From contig OX388314.1 of assembly GCA_947579605.1 (NCBI GenBank), forward strand, positions 18,039,982 to 18,103,981: a stretch of DNA of 64,000 nucleotides, written 5' to 3'. A program made the translations under genes and the position numbers. Shown in pieces: positions 12,901 to 24,344 of the stretch. Positions within the stretch are counted from its first letter, which is position 1, and each line of letters starts with the position of its first letter. The stretch is from Athripsodes cinereus (lineage: Eukaryota > Arthropoda > Insecta > Trichoptera > Leptoceridae). Under the pieces are notes generated by a model. The model made no database searches, had not been told where the DNA came from, and worked only from the letters and a program-made list of their open reading frames with translations.

Positions 12901-13224
12901 CCTTTTCCTTCACCCGATCCCATTTTAGAAACTGGATCTGGAATGGGTTCTAGTTTCTTAACTGATGGTGGACTTGTATCTTCAAAAGCTGCATTGGTAG
13001 CTCCATACTTTATTGGTGGCTGGAAAAAATATGACAATGTATTTAACACCACTCTTTTTAGCAAACTTACATTTTTCAACTGGAATGTAAGAAATTACCT
13101 TAGCAGCGCTTTCCATCCTCACGAGTCTTCCCCTCAACTCCTTCATCTCCATCCTATCCACAGATCTCTGGGCATGCAGATCTCTGCTACTCTGCCTCCT
13201 CATCAAATGGGCTGTGTTGGCCAT
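9982..13224 (-). CDS. SLC6 orphan transporter, SLC6A15/SLC6A17-like (six coding exons)
   Basis: Joining 13224-13099, 13019-12453, 12314-11640, 11445-11084, 10764-10501 and 10174-9982 gives 2,187 nt: 728 residues plus TAA, matching about 730 in human SLC6A15. All five introns (79-326 bp) are GT-AG and keep frame. Hallmarks include [20 protein letters not shown] (about residues 107-126, TM1 sodium site), a large extracellular loop with C214, C230 and an N221-G-S sequon, [15 protein letters not shown], and [13 protein letters not shown] in TM8. SLC6 proteins carry sodium-coupled neutral amino acids or transmitters across membranes; the SLC6A15/17 branch takes up neutral amino acids, often in neurons. 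The N-terminus (about 95 residues) and the acidic tail ending EDEDDEDEN are cytoplasmic. The tail motif [13 protein letters not shown] with CIRPDGREG lies on the last exon. The start has a good context (AAAG before ATG). Family sure, substrate not known. Confidence 0.93.
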
Positions 13225-13418
13225 CTTTAAATCTGGATTCTTTTACTTTTTCTAATATCTTAGTAAGTTTGGAATAAAGATGTATGTATCTATCAACTAT
13301 GGTGATATTAGATATTATCACTGGATGGTGTTATGGATGTGGCTTATTATGGATGGTACTTGACTATACTCCGTCGCTAAGGGGAAGTTGATCCTGGTCG
13401 CCTGGCCACGTCATGGTT
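13225..13418 (-). other. 5' UTR segment of the SLC6 gene with an upstream acceptor and uORF
   Basis: On the - strand, a T-rich tract ending TTTTTCAG marks an acceptor at 13419-13420, giving an exon that starts at 13418 and contains the start codon at 13224. The leader carries an upstream ATG at 13414-13412 (ACCATGA) whose 16-codon frame ends at TAG 13366-13364. At least one non-coding exon would then lie further right, in the gene-poor region. No promoter could be placed. Confidence 0.5.
13364..13414 (-). promoter_or_regulatory. Upstream open reading frame in the SLC6 leader
   Basis: A 16-codon frame with A at -3 (ACCATGA) ends 139 nt before the transporter start. Its position in the proposed leader would let it reduce initiation at the main start. 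Conservation is unknown. Confidence 0.4.
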
Positions 13419-13511
13419 CTGAAAAACAAAAAACGAAATAGGTACATTAATTCCATTGTAAAAGTAGATATATTAGATATAATTAAATTATATATGGAAG
13501 AAAACGCAAAT

Positions 13512-13621
13512 GGTTTTAGTATTACTTTATATTTGATTTGATAGTTACGTCATTGACAATAATGACTTTGTAAGTCGAAACGAGGTCACTATCAAATAAA
13601 ATACAAAGTAAAACTAAAACT
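13512..13621. repeat. Imperfect inverted repeat (foldback), about 110 bp
   Basis: The left arm GGTTTTAGTATTACTTTATA and following bases (13512-13544) pair with the right arm at 13588-13620 (ACTATCAAATAAAATACAAA onward) with about six mismatches in 33 bases. It probably is a small degenerate MITE. No target duplication was seen. Confidence 0.55.
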
Positions 13622-14945
13622 TTTACAAAATAAACCCCAACTCAATTAATAATATAATTACATTTAAAAAAGTACTTCTTTTGAATATGGTTCAACTGCC
13701 CAAGATCTATATTTTACATATTTTTTTCAAAATTAGACAAGTAAGGCTTCCCTCGTAATAATGAAGGTTAAGTGGGTATTCTAGTCATTTTTTATACTTG
13801 AACTTTGTTAAAATTAAAGAAGAATTCTGAGCCTTTTGAAATTTACAAAAAAAAAACTAAATCCGTAATAGTTATCTCCAAAGATTTAAAAATTATGGGC
13901 AAAATGTTATTTTCTACACTCCCTCTGCCTTTCCCGAATATTGATTTTCCATATCTCTTCTTTTAAAACCACACCGTAATAAAATTTCATTTATTACCGA
14001 TACTTATAGAAGATATTGTCGACCTACAGTAAAACAAATTATACGACAAGGCTGGAAAAGATATTACAAGTTTCATTTTTCATGTTGCCCACGCCGCGAT
14101 AGTCACTTTACTTTATTAAGACTCAAGTTAAGAAGAGAATTATTATGAATGTAAATTATATCTATATATTTATTTCACTACGTTGTTATTTAGGTATACC
14201 TTTTATGATCAGCTTGTGTATCCAACGAGATAATAATGTAATGTAATGTGAAGATGTTCGGGAGAAAATCTAAGTATAACGGATTTTTCTTCCAATATCT
14301 TGCGCTCGATTAACCTCGAAGACTTGCGAAACAATATCAATGTTTACATAGGTAAGTATTCTAATATCTAGGTTCAACCTAGATAAGTAATCATTCATTC
14401 GACAAAAAAACAATATTTGCGAAAAATACTTAGAAAGCAAAAATGTACAATCTCTCTCATTTTATACTTATAAATTTTAATATTTCTGTGTTTTTTTTAT
14501 CTGCTTTTGATGACTATATATACATATATTGAACATTATACCTTATGTGTAAAATGACTTTCAATTTGAATTTATTCTCATTTTGCGGTAATTGGGGGTA
14601 AGAAGGTAAATACATTAAAACAATACCTAAATATTTCATTTACGAGTATTGAGGAATGATTTCACATTGTCATATTAGTATCTATGTAAGTAAATGAGAT
14701 TGGTACGATTTAATTATTCAGAAATGTACATTGGTTGTTAGTTTCCACACAGGGTTTCGCTGTTCTTTCTATAATTGGTTAGCGTGTTTATAGTCGATAA
14801 ATGATCACACATACCTACATACATATCGATATAAAAAAGCGGGATTTTGTTTTCGGAAGATTATATAGAGAGCATTGATGTCCTTGTTAACCTATACACG
14901 TAGAGATACACATTACCTATTGTGAACGGACTATAAACATTATTT
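13622..14945. other. AT-rich stretch, nothing recognised
   Basis: No gene or clear mobile element was recognised. A 19-base palindrome (ATCTAGGTTCAACCTAGAT) lies at about 14367-14385. If the SLC6 gene has an upstream leader exon, this is intron or promoter DNA of that gene. Confidence 0.45.
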
Positions 14946-14949
14946 TTTT

Positions 14950-15135
14950 TCGGGCTTTTAGCGTCGTGATACCTAATCTTCTCTCGGCTGGAATCGACTC
15001 CCCTAGGAACTTCGAAAAATCAATCCATTAGTAAATTCAGGCGCAAATTGAAGACATCGTTCTTTCAACAGAACCACCCTGGATACTACATTAAAAGGTG
15101 CCGAAGAAATCATCTGTCATCATCATCATCAACGT
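14950..15135 (+). mobile_element. Degraded LINE 3' end (CR1/L2-like)
   Basis: Two adjoining frames read WNRLP then ELRKINP, and ISKFRRKLKTSFFQQNH, which together are the standard end of a CR1/L2-type reverse transcriptase broken by a stop and a frameshift. A CATCATCATCATCA microsatellite at about 15119-15132 follows and may be the element tail. Confidence 0.55.
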
Positions 15136-15727
15136 TAGAGGATTAAATACATACTGACACACAATCATCAAAGCTAAGATAAAATGTTTAAACTGTCTGC
15201 GTGTATGTGTTATATGTATGTTACACACATAATATTACCTATGTAGGCACCTACTAGATGTTATTATGAATTACTCGTTAATAGTATATAATGTATGTAC
15301 GTATGTGTGAGAGTTTAGGATCTGTTTGACGTCAGAGATGCTTTCAGAGGAAACGGAAGAAAAACTTTGTAGTACATACTCGTACATATTTAGAACACGT
15401 TCATAGATTCTTGCTTAGTTCAAATGTTCATATTATTATTATGTTCTGACTGTTTGCTTAAACTGAGAAGCAAACACTTTGAAACATATCTGATGAAATA
15501 CATTATATAATACTCAATATAAATGAATTGTATATAATTTTTTTATTACTGGAAGTTCTAAAGTGGGTAAGCAAAATTGTGTAGTAGTAAAATTTGTAAA
15601 ATAAAATATAATAAAATAGGACCAAAATCAAAAGCTGCTCCCCGCTCTAAAAACGAGTGTTAATATTAAATTATGCAAGAAATGAAAAAAACGTTATACG
15701 AGTTGCCTCAGGTGCGATTTATAATTC
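15136..15727. other. Gene-free stretch
   Basis: AT-rich DNA with TATGTATGTA-type simple repeats around 15290-15310. Nothing coding was recognised. Confidence 0.45.
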
Positions 15728-15895
15728 ACTATACTCTCACGCCGTATCCGAAGTGGGGTAGGCAGAGAGGATGGAACGACACACGCTTCTATCTCTATAT
15801 ACTTCTTTCGCTTCTTACAATTTCTCATACACGTACTCTGATTACTTTTGCTCAATACGCGACCGTTCTTGAAAATTTGATCAACGTGTTTAAGT
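15728..15895 (-). repeat. Dispersed repeat family B, copy 1
   Basis: Read on the - strand, the copy encodes HVDQIFKNGRVLSKSNQSTC followed by MRNCKK, and ends with CCCCACTTCGGATACGGCGTGAGAGTATAGTG. The same peptide pattern occurs in the copies at 20663, 49269 and 52195, so a coding segment is being carried. The element class is not recognised; a LINE or LINE-driven SINE is likely from the shared 3' end. Confidence 0.7.
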
Positions 15896-15999
15896 CACGT
15901 AAGTAGTTCTCGGTTCTACAATAATTCAAATGATGATGAATGAAAAGTCGCAATCAAGTCGACTGAAAAAGTATTTGAACAGTTTGGGTACACGTAAGT

Positions 16000-16060
16000 T
16001 TCAAATCAACTAGAGAAAAATCAACTAGTTGATTTTCAAGAAGAAAATCAACTAGTTGAG
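16000..16060. repeat. Clustered 20-bp palindrome AAAATCAACTAGTTGATTTT
   Basis: A perfect 20-base palindrome at 16017-16036 is followed by AAAATCAACTAGTTGA at 16044-16059 and preceded by CAAATCAACTAG at 16002-16013. This makes three copies of the half-site ATCAACTAG within 60 bases. Function unknown. Confidence 0.8.
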
Positions 16061-17811
16061 TAGAATCGTATCCAATCGAATATTGAAAACCCGGTTAAAT
16101 ATCTTATTCGGTTACGACATTCCACCCCTGTCAAAGCACTTTAAGTATTCCGCAAAAACTTGTGTTATTTTATTACATAGATTGATTCAACCCTTCGGGT
16201 ATCTTGTACGTCTCTAGAATTTTGATGTAGGTATATTTTTAGAATCATAATATTATATCTTTTCACTTTTTCAACACTCTAAAAGATTGACATGAATGAG
16301 GAGTGCGCAGTTGTAAGATCTTGATTTATTTGAACAAGCTGTACCCGCACTTAGCGGCTCTTTGACCGATGGACGACTCACTGAAGCATACAAAAATGTT
16401 ACTTTGCCTTTAAATATTTTATTTGAATTCAGAGGATTTTAAGCATATGATCATATTAACTGCATCAATGGATACTTAAGCATGTAAATTCATATTGTGA
16501 TTAAATTAAACACATGTTTTTGTGTTAATAGGTACTTGTAAGTATTTTCATGACTAATTATTATTAGGAAAGATACATTTTGTTTTTTTAAGATGAATTA
16601 GTTTCCTCGATATCTAAGAGGTTAAAAGATTGAAAAGATTATATTTTACAAATACTATTAGAGAGTTAAAAATGTCATGGAAAAGCTAGAAAACTTAATA
16701 AGAACACAAATTATCTGAACAGAGGATGCTGGCTTCCATTCTGTGCCCTCGAAAGAAACATTAAAAACCGAAGGAAGATAAAAAAGTATATTTTAATTAA
16801 TTAAATGTAGTCCAACAAACATTTTTGTTTTTCTCGGGGTTTGTTTATAATATTTTCCTCTCTTAATCCTTTTATGCAGAACATCTTGTTTTAGCAAATA
16901 TGGTTGTCCTTCACTGATCTTTGACAATTTAATGTATTTTTTTCAGTAATAGTGTAGGTCAAAAGTTTTCATTTTCACTCATCAAAAAGCAATGTAAGGC
17001 TTTTTAAAACATTTCGTTGAATTATGTATATTTCATATTCAGTATAATGTATACGTGTGTCGATTTTGATTTATCTTTTAGAATTTTTGATTTTTTAGAA
17101 TTTTGGGGATAAAATTTAGTATAGGGATGGTAATTTTTAATAAGTACCTAATTGGAAATATAAATACTTAGGATTCAATATTTTTTTAAGAATTTAATCG
17201 TGCCATCGCCGATTAGAATATTCCAAAACAAAATAAACAAAAAATTAAGGTATTTTTAAAGGCAGCAGTAAGATTACAAGGTACGTAAAAACTTTATTGA
17301 AAAATAAAAAAAAACGTGATTTCATCAGAAAGCGTTTTCAAGAAATTTACTTGGGTGGAAAATTTCTCATTTACTATGTGTCTTCTTCTATATTTGTGTA
17401 AAACGTTATTACCTAAGTAGGTAAATAACAACGAACCCGAGCGTCAAGGTAAACCTACCTTGCACCTGCCATCTCGTAATAATTAAAACTGTCTAGACAT
17501 GAATTTATACTATATCTAACCGTGAGATTGAAAATTTTAGAGAAGAATGGAATAATACAAAGCTTAATAATAACGTAAAACATACATTCTCAATTTTGAA
17601 AATAAGTGTTTCAGAAAAAGTTTATTGAATGACAGCTAGGTCGTATAAATAATATATGAATGGTACAGTCAAATCCTTTATAAAAAGGTTGGTAAAGGGT
17701 TGCATGATAAAGAGAGTGATTAGGATATTACAATGTGATAATATGTTATTATTATTCATTTAAGGCATTCCACCCGGTACGAGTGATTTGTAATGTGCAA
17801 AGTTAGAGTCG
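16061..17811. other. Gene-free AT-rich stretch
   Basis: No exon or RNA gene recognised. Short segments such as 16340-16375 are more GC-rich and may be old repeat pieces, but no family could be assigned. Confidence 0.45.
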
Positions 17812-17814
17812 AGT

Positions 17815-17965
17815 CGAGTCTGGAGGTAGAGTCTCGGCCTCATACACAAGAGTTTTACGGTTTGATCCCAAGTGCCCGCAGACTCCCCATTCACGACACA
17901 AGTTTTAAGCTTACTGTGAAAGGTGTATAAAGTTGTATTTTAGTTTATCACAAAAATCCAAATAC
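17815..17965 (+). mobile_element. tRNA-derived SINE, copy 1
   Basis: The head resembles a tRNA gene: an A-box-like TCTGGAGGTAGAGTCTCGG followed at 17859-17869 by a B-box-like GGTTTGATCCC. The body CACGACACAAGTTTTAAGCT, then TACTGTGAAAGGTGTATAAAG, is shared with the copies at 47015, 55523, 42824 and 28201. Pol III promoter plus a common body is the standard layout of a SINE. Confidence 0.72.
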
Positions 17966-17989
17966 ACCTTTTTTATAAAAAAGTTTAAA

Positions 17990-19866
17990 TACATAAAATA
18001 TAAATAAATAAAGTCAGTCGTATTGATAAAATAATTACACGCAAATGGGAGACATATTATGTAAATGTTTATTATCTGTGACAGACGATAGATCCAAATT
18101 ATATCCTTTATGTAATTGACAGGCAGAAGATGGATTATTTGTGAACATAATGTATGTAAAATCGAATGACATTTCGATTGTGATAGAACATCGATACGTA
18201 TGTTAAAATTGACAGTTCTATATTATATCCATATGTTATCAATGAATACAATACATGGTATAACGTGGATTCCGAGGATTCACTTGTACTATATTTATTA
18301 CCATCTACATATATCCAAAGTGTAACTGCATTCCAAGAACAGTCTCGATTATTGGACGTATAAGACACTAAACCACCTCAGAAACGGATTTGAAAATTGT
18401 AAAGAAAACTCGATGAGATGGGATTTTTTGAAGAATGAGCCCAATGGGTAGGTATATGTAACTGTGACGCTAAGCAATCCATATTAATTAAATCTGCTGG
18501 TGCCCTCGATGTCTGTTTATTAAAATATGTGGAATAGATGTTAATTTAATTTATTTCAAGCGTACTTTTTTAATTTGGAACGTTTACATACATGTATACT
18601 AATACAAACATAATTATTATTTTACACAGACTAACTCCTGCATTCTGAACTTTCACATTAGGTGGGGAAAACCCTATTGTCCTCTGTGATCAAGCTGGAA
18701 TAATTCTATGAACTTAATCCATTCATCATACTACAAATGGACAAATGAAATACATAATAATATGCTCTTGTTCACACATTTCTACACGGTTAACGAAACG
18801 TTTTTCATATTATGCACGTTTTACAGAACCCTATGCAAAAATAATGTATTCTTATCATAGACAGAAAACAAATAAGTATAAAAAAAATAATATCTATCAG
18901 ATGAATCTGGGTTTTACCAAATCCTAAATATTCTCGTTGTGGAAAATATGTACGCATGGTGAAGGTGGAAGGTGGATATATTCCTTGAATTAAATTTGTC
19001 GAAATCTTTTTATACTAATTTTCACCAAACCCAATCGCTTTTTTCATGAAAAAAGACTTAATAAAAAAAAACTGAATACGGTTGAGAGTATCGGAAAAAC
19101 AAAATACTATAAAAGTGTTTATACGAATACGTATCCCAGCTCCATAACTTTGATAACTTATTATTAAGGCTGAAAATCTAACACTAAAAGTGACTAACGT
19201 AAACATACATTTATTTTCAGTGCCGTAGAAGTACCTAACTTAACAACAAAGTTACAACTATCGTTAAAAATTATGTGTTCATTATTATCCTAGTCGTTAG
19301 CTGATGCTAATTAAGAAGGCAATATTACTAAAATTATTATTGGGTGTTTATTAACTCCTATTTACACTTAGTTTGCAAAACGTGACCATCCCAAAGACAA
19401 TCTCATCAAATCAATCTCATTATGTAGTTACATAATTATTATGTAAATATTGTGTTCATAAGTTTTTTGCGACGAGGTATACTTATATGAATCGATACAT
19501 TTTGCGGTTACGTCACGCGTTGATTTTTGGTGGTAAGCTTTCGACTGCTCGCGGGCCGTCATTTTCAAGCCTATAAAGATAATATATGTAAATATTGTTT
19601 ATTCATAATATGTTCTTTTTGAATAAAATATTAAAATCGACTCATTCCAATAACTAAACTTATTGGCCTTCAGCTGCAAAGATTTCAGCAAGAATGAATG
19701 AATAAACAAAATTTTATGGGCGATAATAAAATACACCTGCATATAAAATACCAAACCAACAGTAAAGTAAAGACAAAAACAAGGGTCTATCTATCGCACA
19801 TGTGGTATCTTTAAACCCAAATTATACTCTGAATTATTGAATATTCACATATAACGAAGTTCAGTG
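17990..19866. other. Gene-free AT-rich stretch
   Basis: Nothing coding recognised. A slightly GC-richer patch at about 19505-19565 has no identified partner in the window. Confidence 0.45.
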
Positions 19867-20061
19867 GGCCTAGTCAAAACACATTTAAGCGTTAAGTTTT
19901 CGTTTCGTTTTCGTTCAAACGCGGACGACGTTGCGAAAACGCGTCAATTTTCGGAGCTAAATTACACAAGTAGCTCCGAAAATTGACGCGTTCTCGCAAC
20001 TCGTCTTGTTTGAACGAAAACGAAACAAAAACGTAACGCTTAAATGTGTTTTGACTAGGCC
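19867..20061. mobile_element. 195-bp foldback MITE
   Basis: Nearly the whole element is an inverted repeat. GGCCTAGTCAAAACACATTT at the left end pairs with AAATGTGTTTTGACTAGGCC at the right end. The arms continue through GTTTTCGTTTCGTTTTCGTT and AATTTTCGGAGCTA to a centre near 19964. A transcript would make a hairpin of roughly 90 bp. No coding capacity and no clear target duplication. Confidence 0.85.
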
Positions 20062-20662
20062 TAAACTAACTAGAATATCAATGTTGCCTTGTATACCTAA
20101 TCATATAGTTAATATATTTTTTTAATTTTTCATTATACACTGTTCGAAAATATCTGTAAGTATATTTAAAATAAATATTATAATATGCGGATCGTGTTTG
20201 TTTGAAATAAATTGGATTTTCAAGCTATTTTCATTCTTGTTAAAAATAATTAAATTTATTTTCCATGTTTCCGCGCACAAGCAATATTATCAAAATAGAA
20301 ATACAGTATCGATTTCAAATTCAATTTCGTTAAATCAATACTCGAACATAGGGGATACTGATATTAATTTGAGAGTTTTTTGTTGTTGATATATTGATAG
20401 AAATTTTGCATACTTACATATGTTGCGTACTGTAAACAGTTACAGTAGGTATACAATGTAAAAATAAATATGAATGAATCCACTTATTATAGACATAGAT
20501 ATTATATGGAAATAAGCAACGTGTTTACTACGTTTTAAAAGTAAATAAAGCTCTGTTGAAATTTCATACATGAGTATTGTCAGTATTTTGAGTTTCAATT
20601 TAATTATTTATTTATTATTGATGTAACATGTGTGTACTTATATTGTTGAAAAAATCGGATTT

Positions 20663-20848
20663 ACACTATACCTTCACGCCGTATCCCAAGTGGGGTCGGC
20701 ATAGGGAACGGAACGCCACACAGCTATATCACTACACACTTCTTTCGCTTTTTCCACATTCATACAATTTCTCATATATGTATACACGCCGATTTCTCAT
20801 ACTTGACACGCGGCCGTCCTTGAGAATTAGATCCACGTGAGCAAGCAA
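20663..20848 (-). repeat. Dispersed repeat family B, copy 2
   Basis: The - strand frame gives VDLILKDGRVSSMRNRRVYI, matching the family peptide VDQILKDGRVLSKRNRRACMR. The terminal motif is TATACCTTCACGCCGTATCC then CAAGTGGGGTCGGCAT on the + strand, close to that of family A. Confidence 0.75.
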
Positions 20849-21186
20849 TGTAGTTATCTGATAATAAGATGACAAATAAATGTGAAAAAAAAAACAAATC
20901 AGCACACATGCATGGTAAAGAGTGTGAAAGGGGTAGGAAGCGAAAAAAAAGCACATGGACAGGTTGGCTTAACATAATGTCTTTTCTGTCTACCCCATAA
21001 AGGATGTAAAAAGATGAAATATTTTTCAATTATGATAAAGTTGCTATTTAAAATAGATTCTTATATTAATAAAAAAATAAACAGAGTAATAATATCAGAG
21101 ATGAAAAAAACAAGCAAAAATAAATTGGCTTTGTAGGTAACATTAGAATCAACAAGGTCACTATTAAAGAACATAGATCTGGAGGA

Positions 21187-21300
21187 AGAGAAAAAAATAT
21201 TATTGTATGTATTATATAATATTTTTATTTACTCGTTCAATAGAGGGAGAGAAAAAAATATTGTATGTATTATATAATATTTTTATTTACTCGTTCAATA
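21187..21300. repeat. Tandem duplication of about 55 bp
   Basis: GAGAAAAAAATATT followed by GTATGTATTATATAATATTT and TTATTTACTCGTTCAATA occurs at 21187-21242 and again at 21249-21300. The first copy has an extra ATT. A recent local duplication. Confidence 0.9.
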
Positions 21301-21497
21301 TCCTTAGGGCATTAAAATATCGCTTGAAATGTCCTTTATAACATGACAGATTGCTATTTAGAGATAAAATCATCTTTTTAAGGGTAATAATTTATGAATA
21401 ATAACGGTTTTCGGAATCAAATGGTCATGTAACCATGGTAACCGGTTTCACCCTCATTCTAATATCAAGGCTGATATGAAAAAAATGTGTACCTTAT

Positions 21498-22032
21498 GTG
21501 GTGTTCTCATTTTAGCGAATATCGCCAGGCACCAAAATATCGCCAGCCATTTGAACCGTGTGAACAAAATGACAGCTAGTCTGAAACGATAAAAACCAGT
21601 AGAAACGATATCGTCTCGAGTTGACCACCTTCCAACATTTTCGGACGATTGAACGATTCGCGCATGCGCAGATGTGCGCGGCGTTCATATCTATGGTAAA
21701 AACTTCATAACCTATAAATTTTATAAATGTTTTCCGCTTCGTGACAGCTGTTATCTTTGTTGTTGGTTTGTGGCGTTTGTTTCCTTAATTAAAAGGCGCC
21801 TTATAACCTCTACTATAACATTTTCGACTAAAAATAAACACTTCGCGATCTCCATCTCGACGCCATTTTGAAAACAGTGTCAAAATCAAAGCGCATCTGA
21901 CAGATCGTTTCTATATCGGTGGACTTGTGTGAACAGGTGTGACGATCAATGGGCGTACGACGAATTTTGTTTTTTCGCCTGGCGTTATATTTTGAAATTC
22001 GGCTGGCGATATTCGCCAAATGTGAACACCCC
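21498..22032. mobile_element. 535-bp MITE with about 30-bp terminal inverted repeats
   Basis: The left end GTGGTGTTCTCATTTTAGCG then AATATCGCCAGG pairs with the right end CTGGCGATATTCGCCAAATG then TGAACACCCC. The interior is less AT-rich than the surroundings (for example GCGCATGCGCAGATGTGCGC) and has no long open frame. The TIR sequence does not match a family I can name; flanks show no convincing target duplication. Confidence 0.8.
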
Positions 22033-22058
22033 ATGAGTTCTCATTCTTAAATCATTTT

Positions 22059-22262
22059 ATGTCCGATAGAAAAACTCCTACAAAACAGGACACACTTTCA
22101 GACCAGAGAACTGACCATAATATTAAAAGAACCAATACACTTCCGGATATCTTAGAAGTCGAAGATTCATATTTAACCACATTTTCAGGTACTCCTTTTT
22201 CCCATAGAGGCAGCTTAAAAGGTAAACCAAGGAAAGCCACCTCATGGAAATATTGTGCTTAA
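22059..22262 (+). CDS. Unrecognised 67-residue open frame next to the MITE
   Basis: The frame runs from ATG at 22059 to TAA at 22262 and is followed at once by AATAAA. Its composition is polar and protein-like, with stretches DHNIKRTNTLPDILEVEDSY and FSHRGSLKGKPRKATSWKYC. Most other short frames in the window are rich in Phe, Ile and Tyr from AT-rich DNA, so this one stands out. It begins 26 bases after the MITE end. No homologue is recognised. It may be an exon or a remnant of a processed copy; existence as a gene is uncertain. Confidence 0.25.
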   Translation: MSDRKTPTKQDTLSDQRTDHNIKRTNTLPDILEVEDSYLTTFSGTPFSHRGSLKGKPRKATSWKYCA

Positions 22263-24237
22263 ATAAATTTAAAAAATCACGTATGGGAGAAAAAAATATA
22301 AAGAACATAACCAAAAATATATTATTTTTATTTATCATACATTCACGGCATTTGCCTGTGACATGTTAACAAGAATAATATAAAAACAACAACAAATATT
22401 ACAAACAGAAAAGAAAATAATAAAAAATAACAAAAAATACAAATATCTGGGTCTGGAGGTGCTATCATTCATTTCCTCTAGAATAAGAACATGGAGCAAC
22501 AAAAAAATGTATAACAGAAGATAGTATATTCCTAGTATTCTTTTTATGTCGTAATTTTTTTACACAGGCGGCACAAAGATTTGAGTACCAAATATGACAA
22601 TGAAATAAATAAAAATAAAATAAATCAGGTTTAATTTTTAGTCGGCAGATGACAGAAATAAATGGCATGTTATAAAGAAGCCTAAATTCGCGGATATAGG
22701 ACACAGGATAAAGAAGAACAATTATTTAGTTTATTTCTACACATCGGTTAAAAATATAACGTAGTAGGTACATAGTAAGAATATATTTCCAATGTGTTAC
22801 GATATTTTCCAACTGACCTAACTTTTAACATTCATAGATATTGTTGTAAATTTAATCAAAATTGAAATGGCATCGTTCTCACTTACTCGTATATTTTTCA
22901 TAAATATGATTATTTAAAAATATTTTTATTATTATTTTATTGGTATTTAAGTTCAACATTCCTGACATTCAAATTCCTGGGGCCGTAGACAAACCGTAGA
23001 TATTAAATTTAAATTTAACAAATATTAAATTAAATTAAATTAAATTAAATTTAATTTAACAAATATTAAAATTATTAATAAAGCCGTAGACAAAGCATTT
23101 ATTGATAATTTTAATATTCTTCGACCTCCGTGCTATTACATGAATGTTTCCTTAGAAGATTTGTTTTAAAAAAAACTTATTGGGCACACTGCCAGAATGG
23201 AAACAGATGAGAAGCTTATAATGTTTGAAGAGAATGAGGTCATTCAAACAAAGTATGAAATAGATATGTTTGTATGTAGAAATGCAACTTTGTAAGCGTT
23301 CTAGGACCTGCTTAGGTTTTATTTATAGGAAAGTAAAACTATTCTTTGATAGTATTTTTGGGCTTCATGTAATATGGCTATTTCTTCAAAAATATTGCAG
23401 AGATGGAAGTTCTTGAACGAACGACCAACATATTCATTACATAAAATTATTTACTGTACGGTGTTTAGAATTCCATAGTGAAATTATGTAAAAATAAACA
23501 TTTTTTTTTCACTATATAAAATTTAATTGAGAGAGAAGTCTTATCGAGAGATGTCAATTTGAGACGAAGCGAAAGACATTTCTCACAATTGAAATCTAAA
23601 GGGGAAAAAACATTTTTTTTCTTTGCCAGAAACTTTACTAATTTATGTGATTTTAAATAGCAAAAATCAAAATTTTATTTAAATTTTCTCTATTCACACA
23701 CAAAAAAAATACACAAAACTAACGTTTTAACCCAGAAAAGAAAATGATTCTAGAAAATTATTCCTTTGCCTATAGTGCGACATAAAAATATGCTAGCAAA
23801 ATTTCTTCAAATAATAATGTTTGAAATATTACTCAGACATGTTTATATATTAAGGCATGTGTAAGTATGTATATTAAAATATGTTACGGCTTTCTTGAAG
23901 CTTGCCGTATGCCTTGTGTCTCATAAGCAATAAAATTGTCTGGTACCTACATGAGAAAATTATTCTGATACTTTATATATTTTAACAACATTAGGTATGC
24001 CATGTAAATGTAAATTATAAAGTAAATATGATAGAAGATATTATATTAATAAAACGTGATAGAAAACATGTCAATATAATAAGAATATGTCAAGAAAAAA
24101 AGTATAGGGGCTCTCAATTATTTATGAAATAATCGTAGATTTATAAATAAGCTAAAGTATTCCTAAAAAATATTCAACGATTCAGATACATTATGTCACA
24201 TAAGTATTTTTTTATGTAAAAGATGAATCTAAATTTG
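22263..24237. other. Gene-free AT-rich stretch
   Basis: A/T-simple DNA, including an alternating ATTAA/TTTAA run at 23005-23080 bracketed by two copies of AGCCGTAGACAAA/GGCCGTAGACAAA (about 22981 and 23083). Nothing coding recognised. Confidence 0.5.
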
Positions 24238-24340
24238 AAATAATCCCAAATACACCCTCACAGTAAGTTATACGCTTATGTCGTGAAAGTGAAGTAAATC
24301 AAAAGCAGGTGGAAAGTTCGAGACTATACCACCAGACTTA
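24238..24340 (-). mobile_element. Degenerate SINE-like fragment
   Basis: On the + strand, AATCCCAAATACACCCTCACAGTAAG then TATGTCGTGAAAGTGAAGT resembles the body of the SINE at 47015 in reverse. The tRNA-like head is degraded (GTTCGAGACTATACCACCAG remains). Confidence 0.45.
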
Positions 24341-24344
24341 AAGT

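Noticed and set aside
12982..13224. 80-residue - strand frame as a separate small protein
   Set aside because: Its first 42 codons are SLC6 exon 1; the remainder is intron read-through past a clear GTAATT donor.
12724..13230. 168-residue open frame on the + strand
   Set aside because: It is antisense to SLC6 exon 1 and exon 3, crosses the intron between them, and has no recognisable motif.
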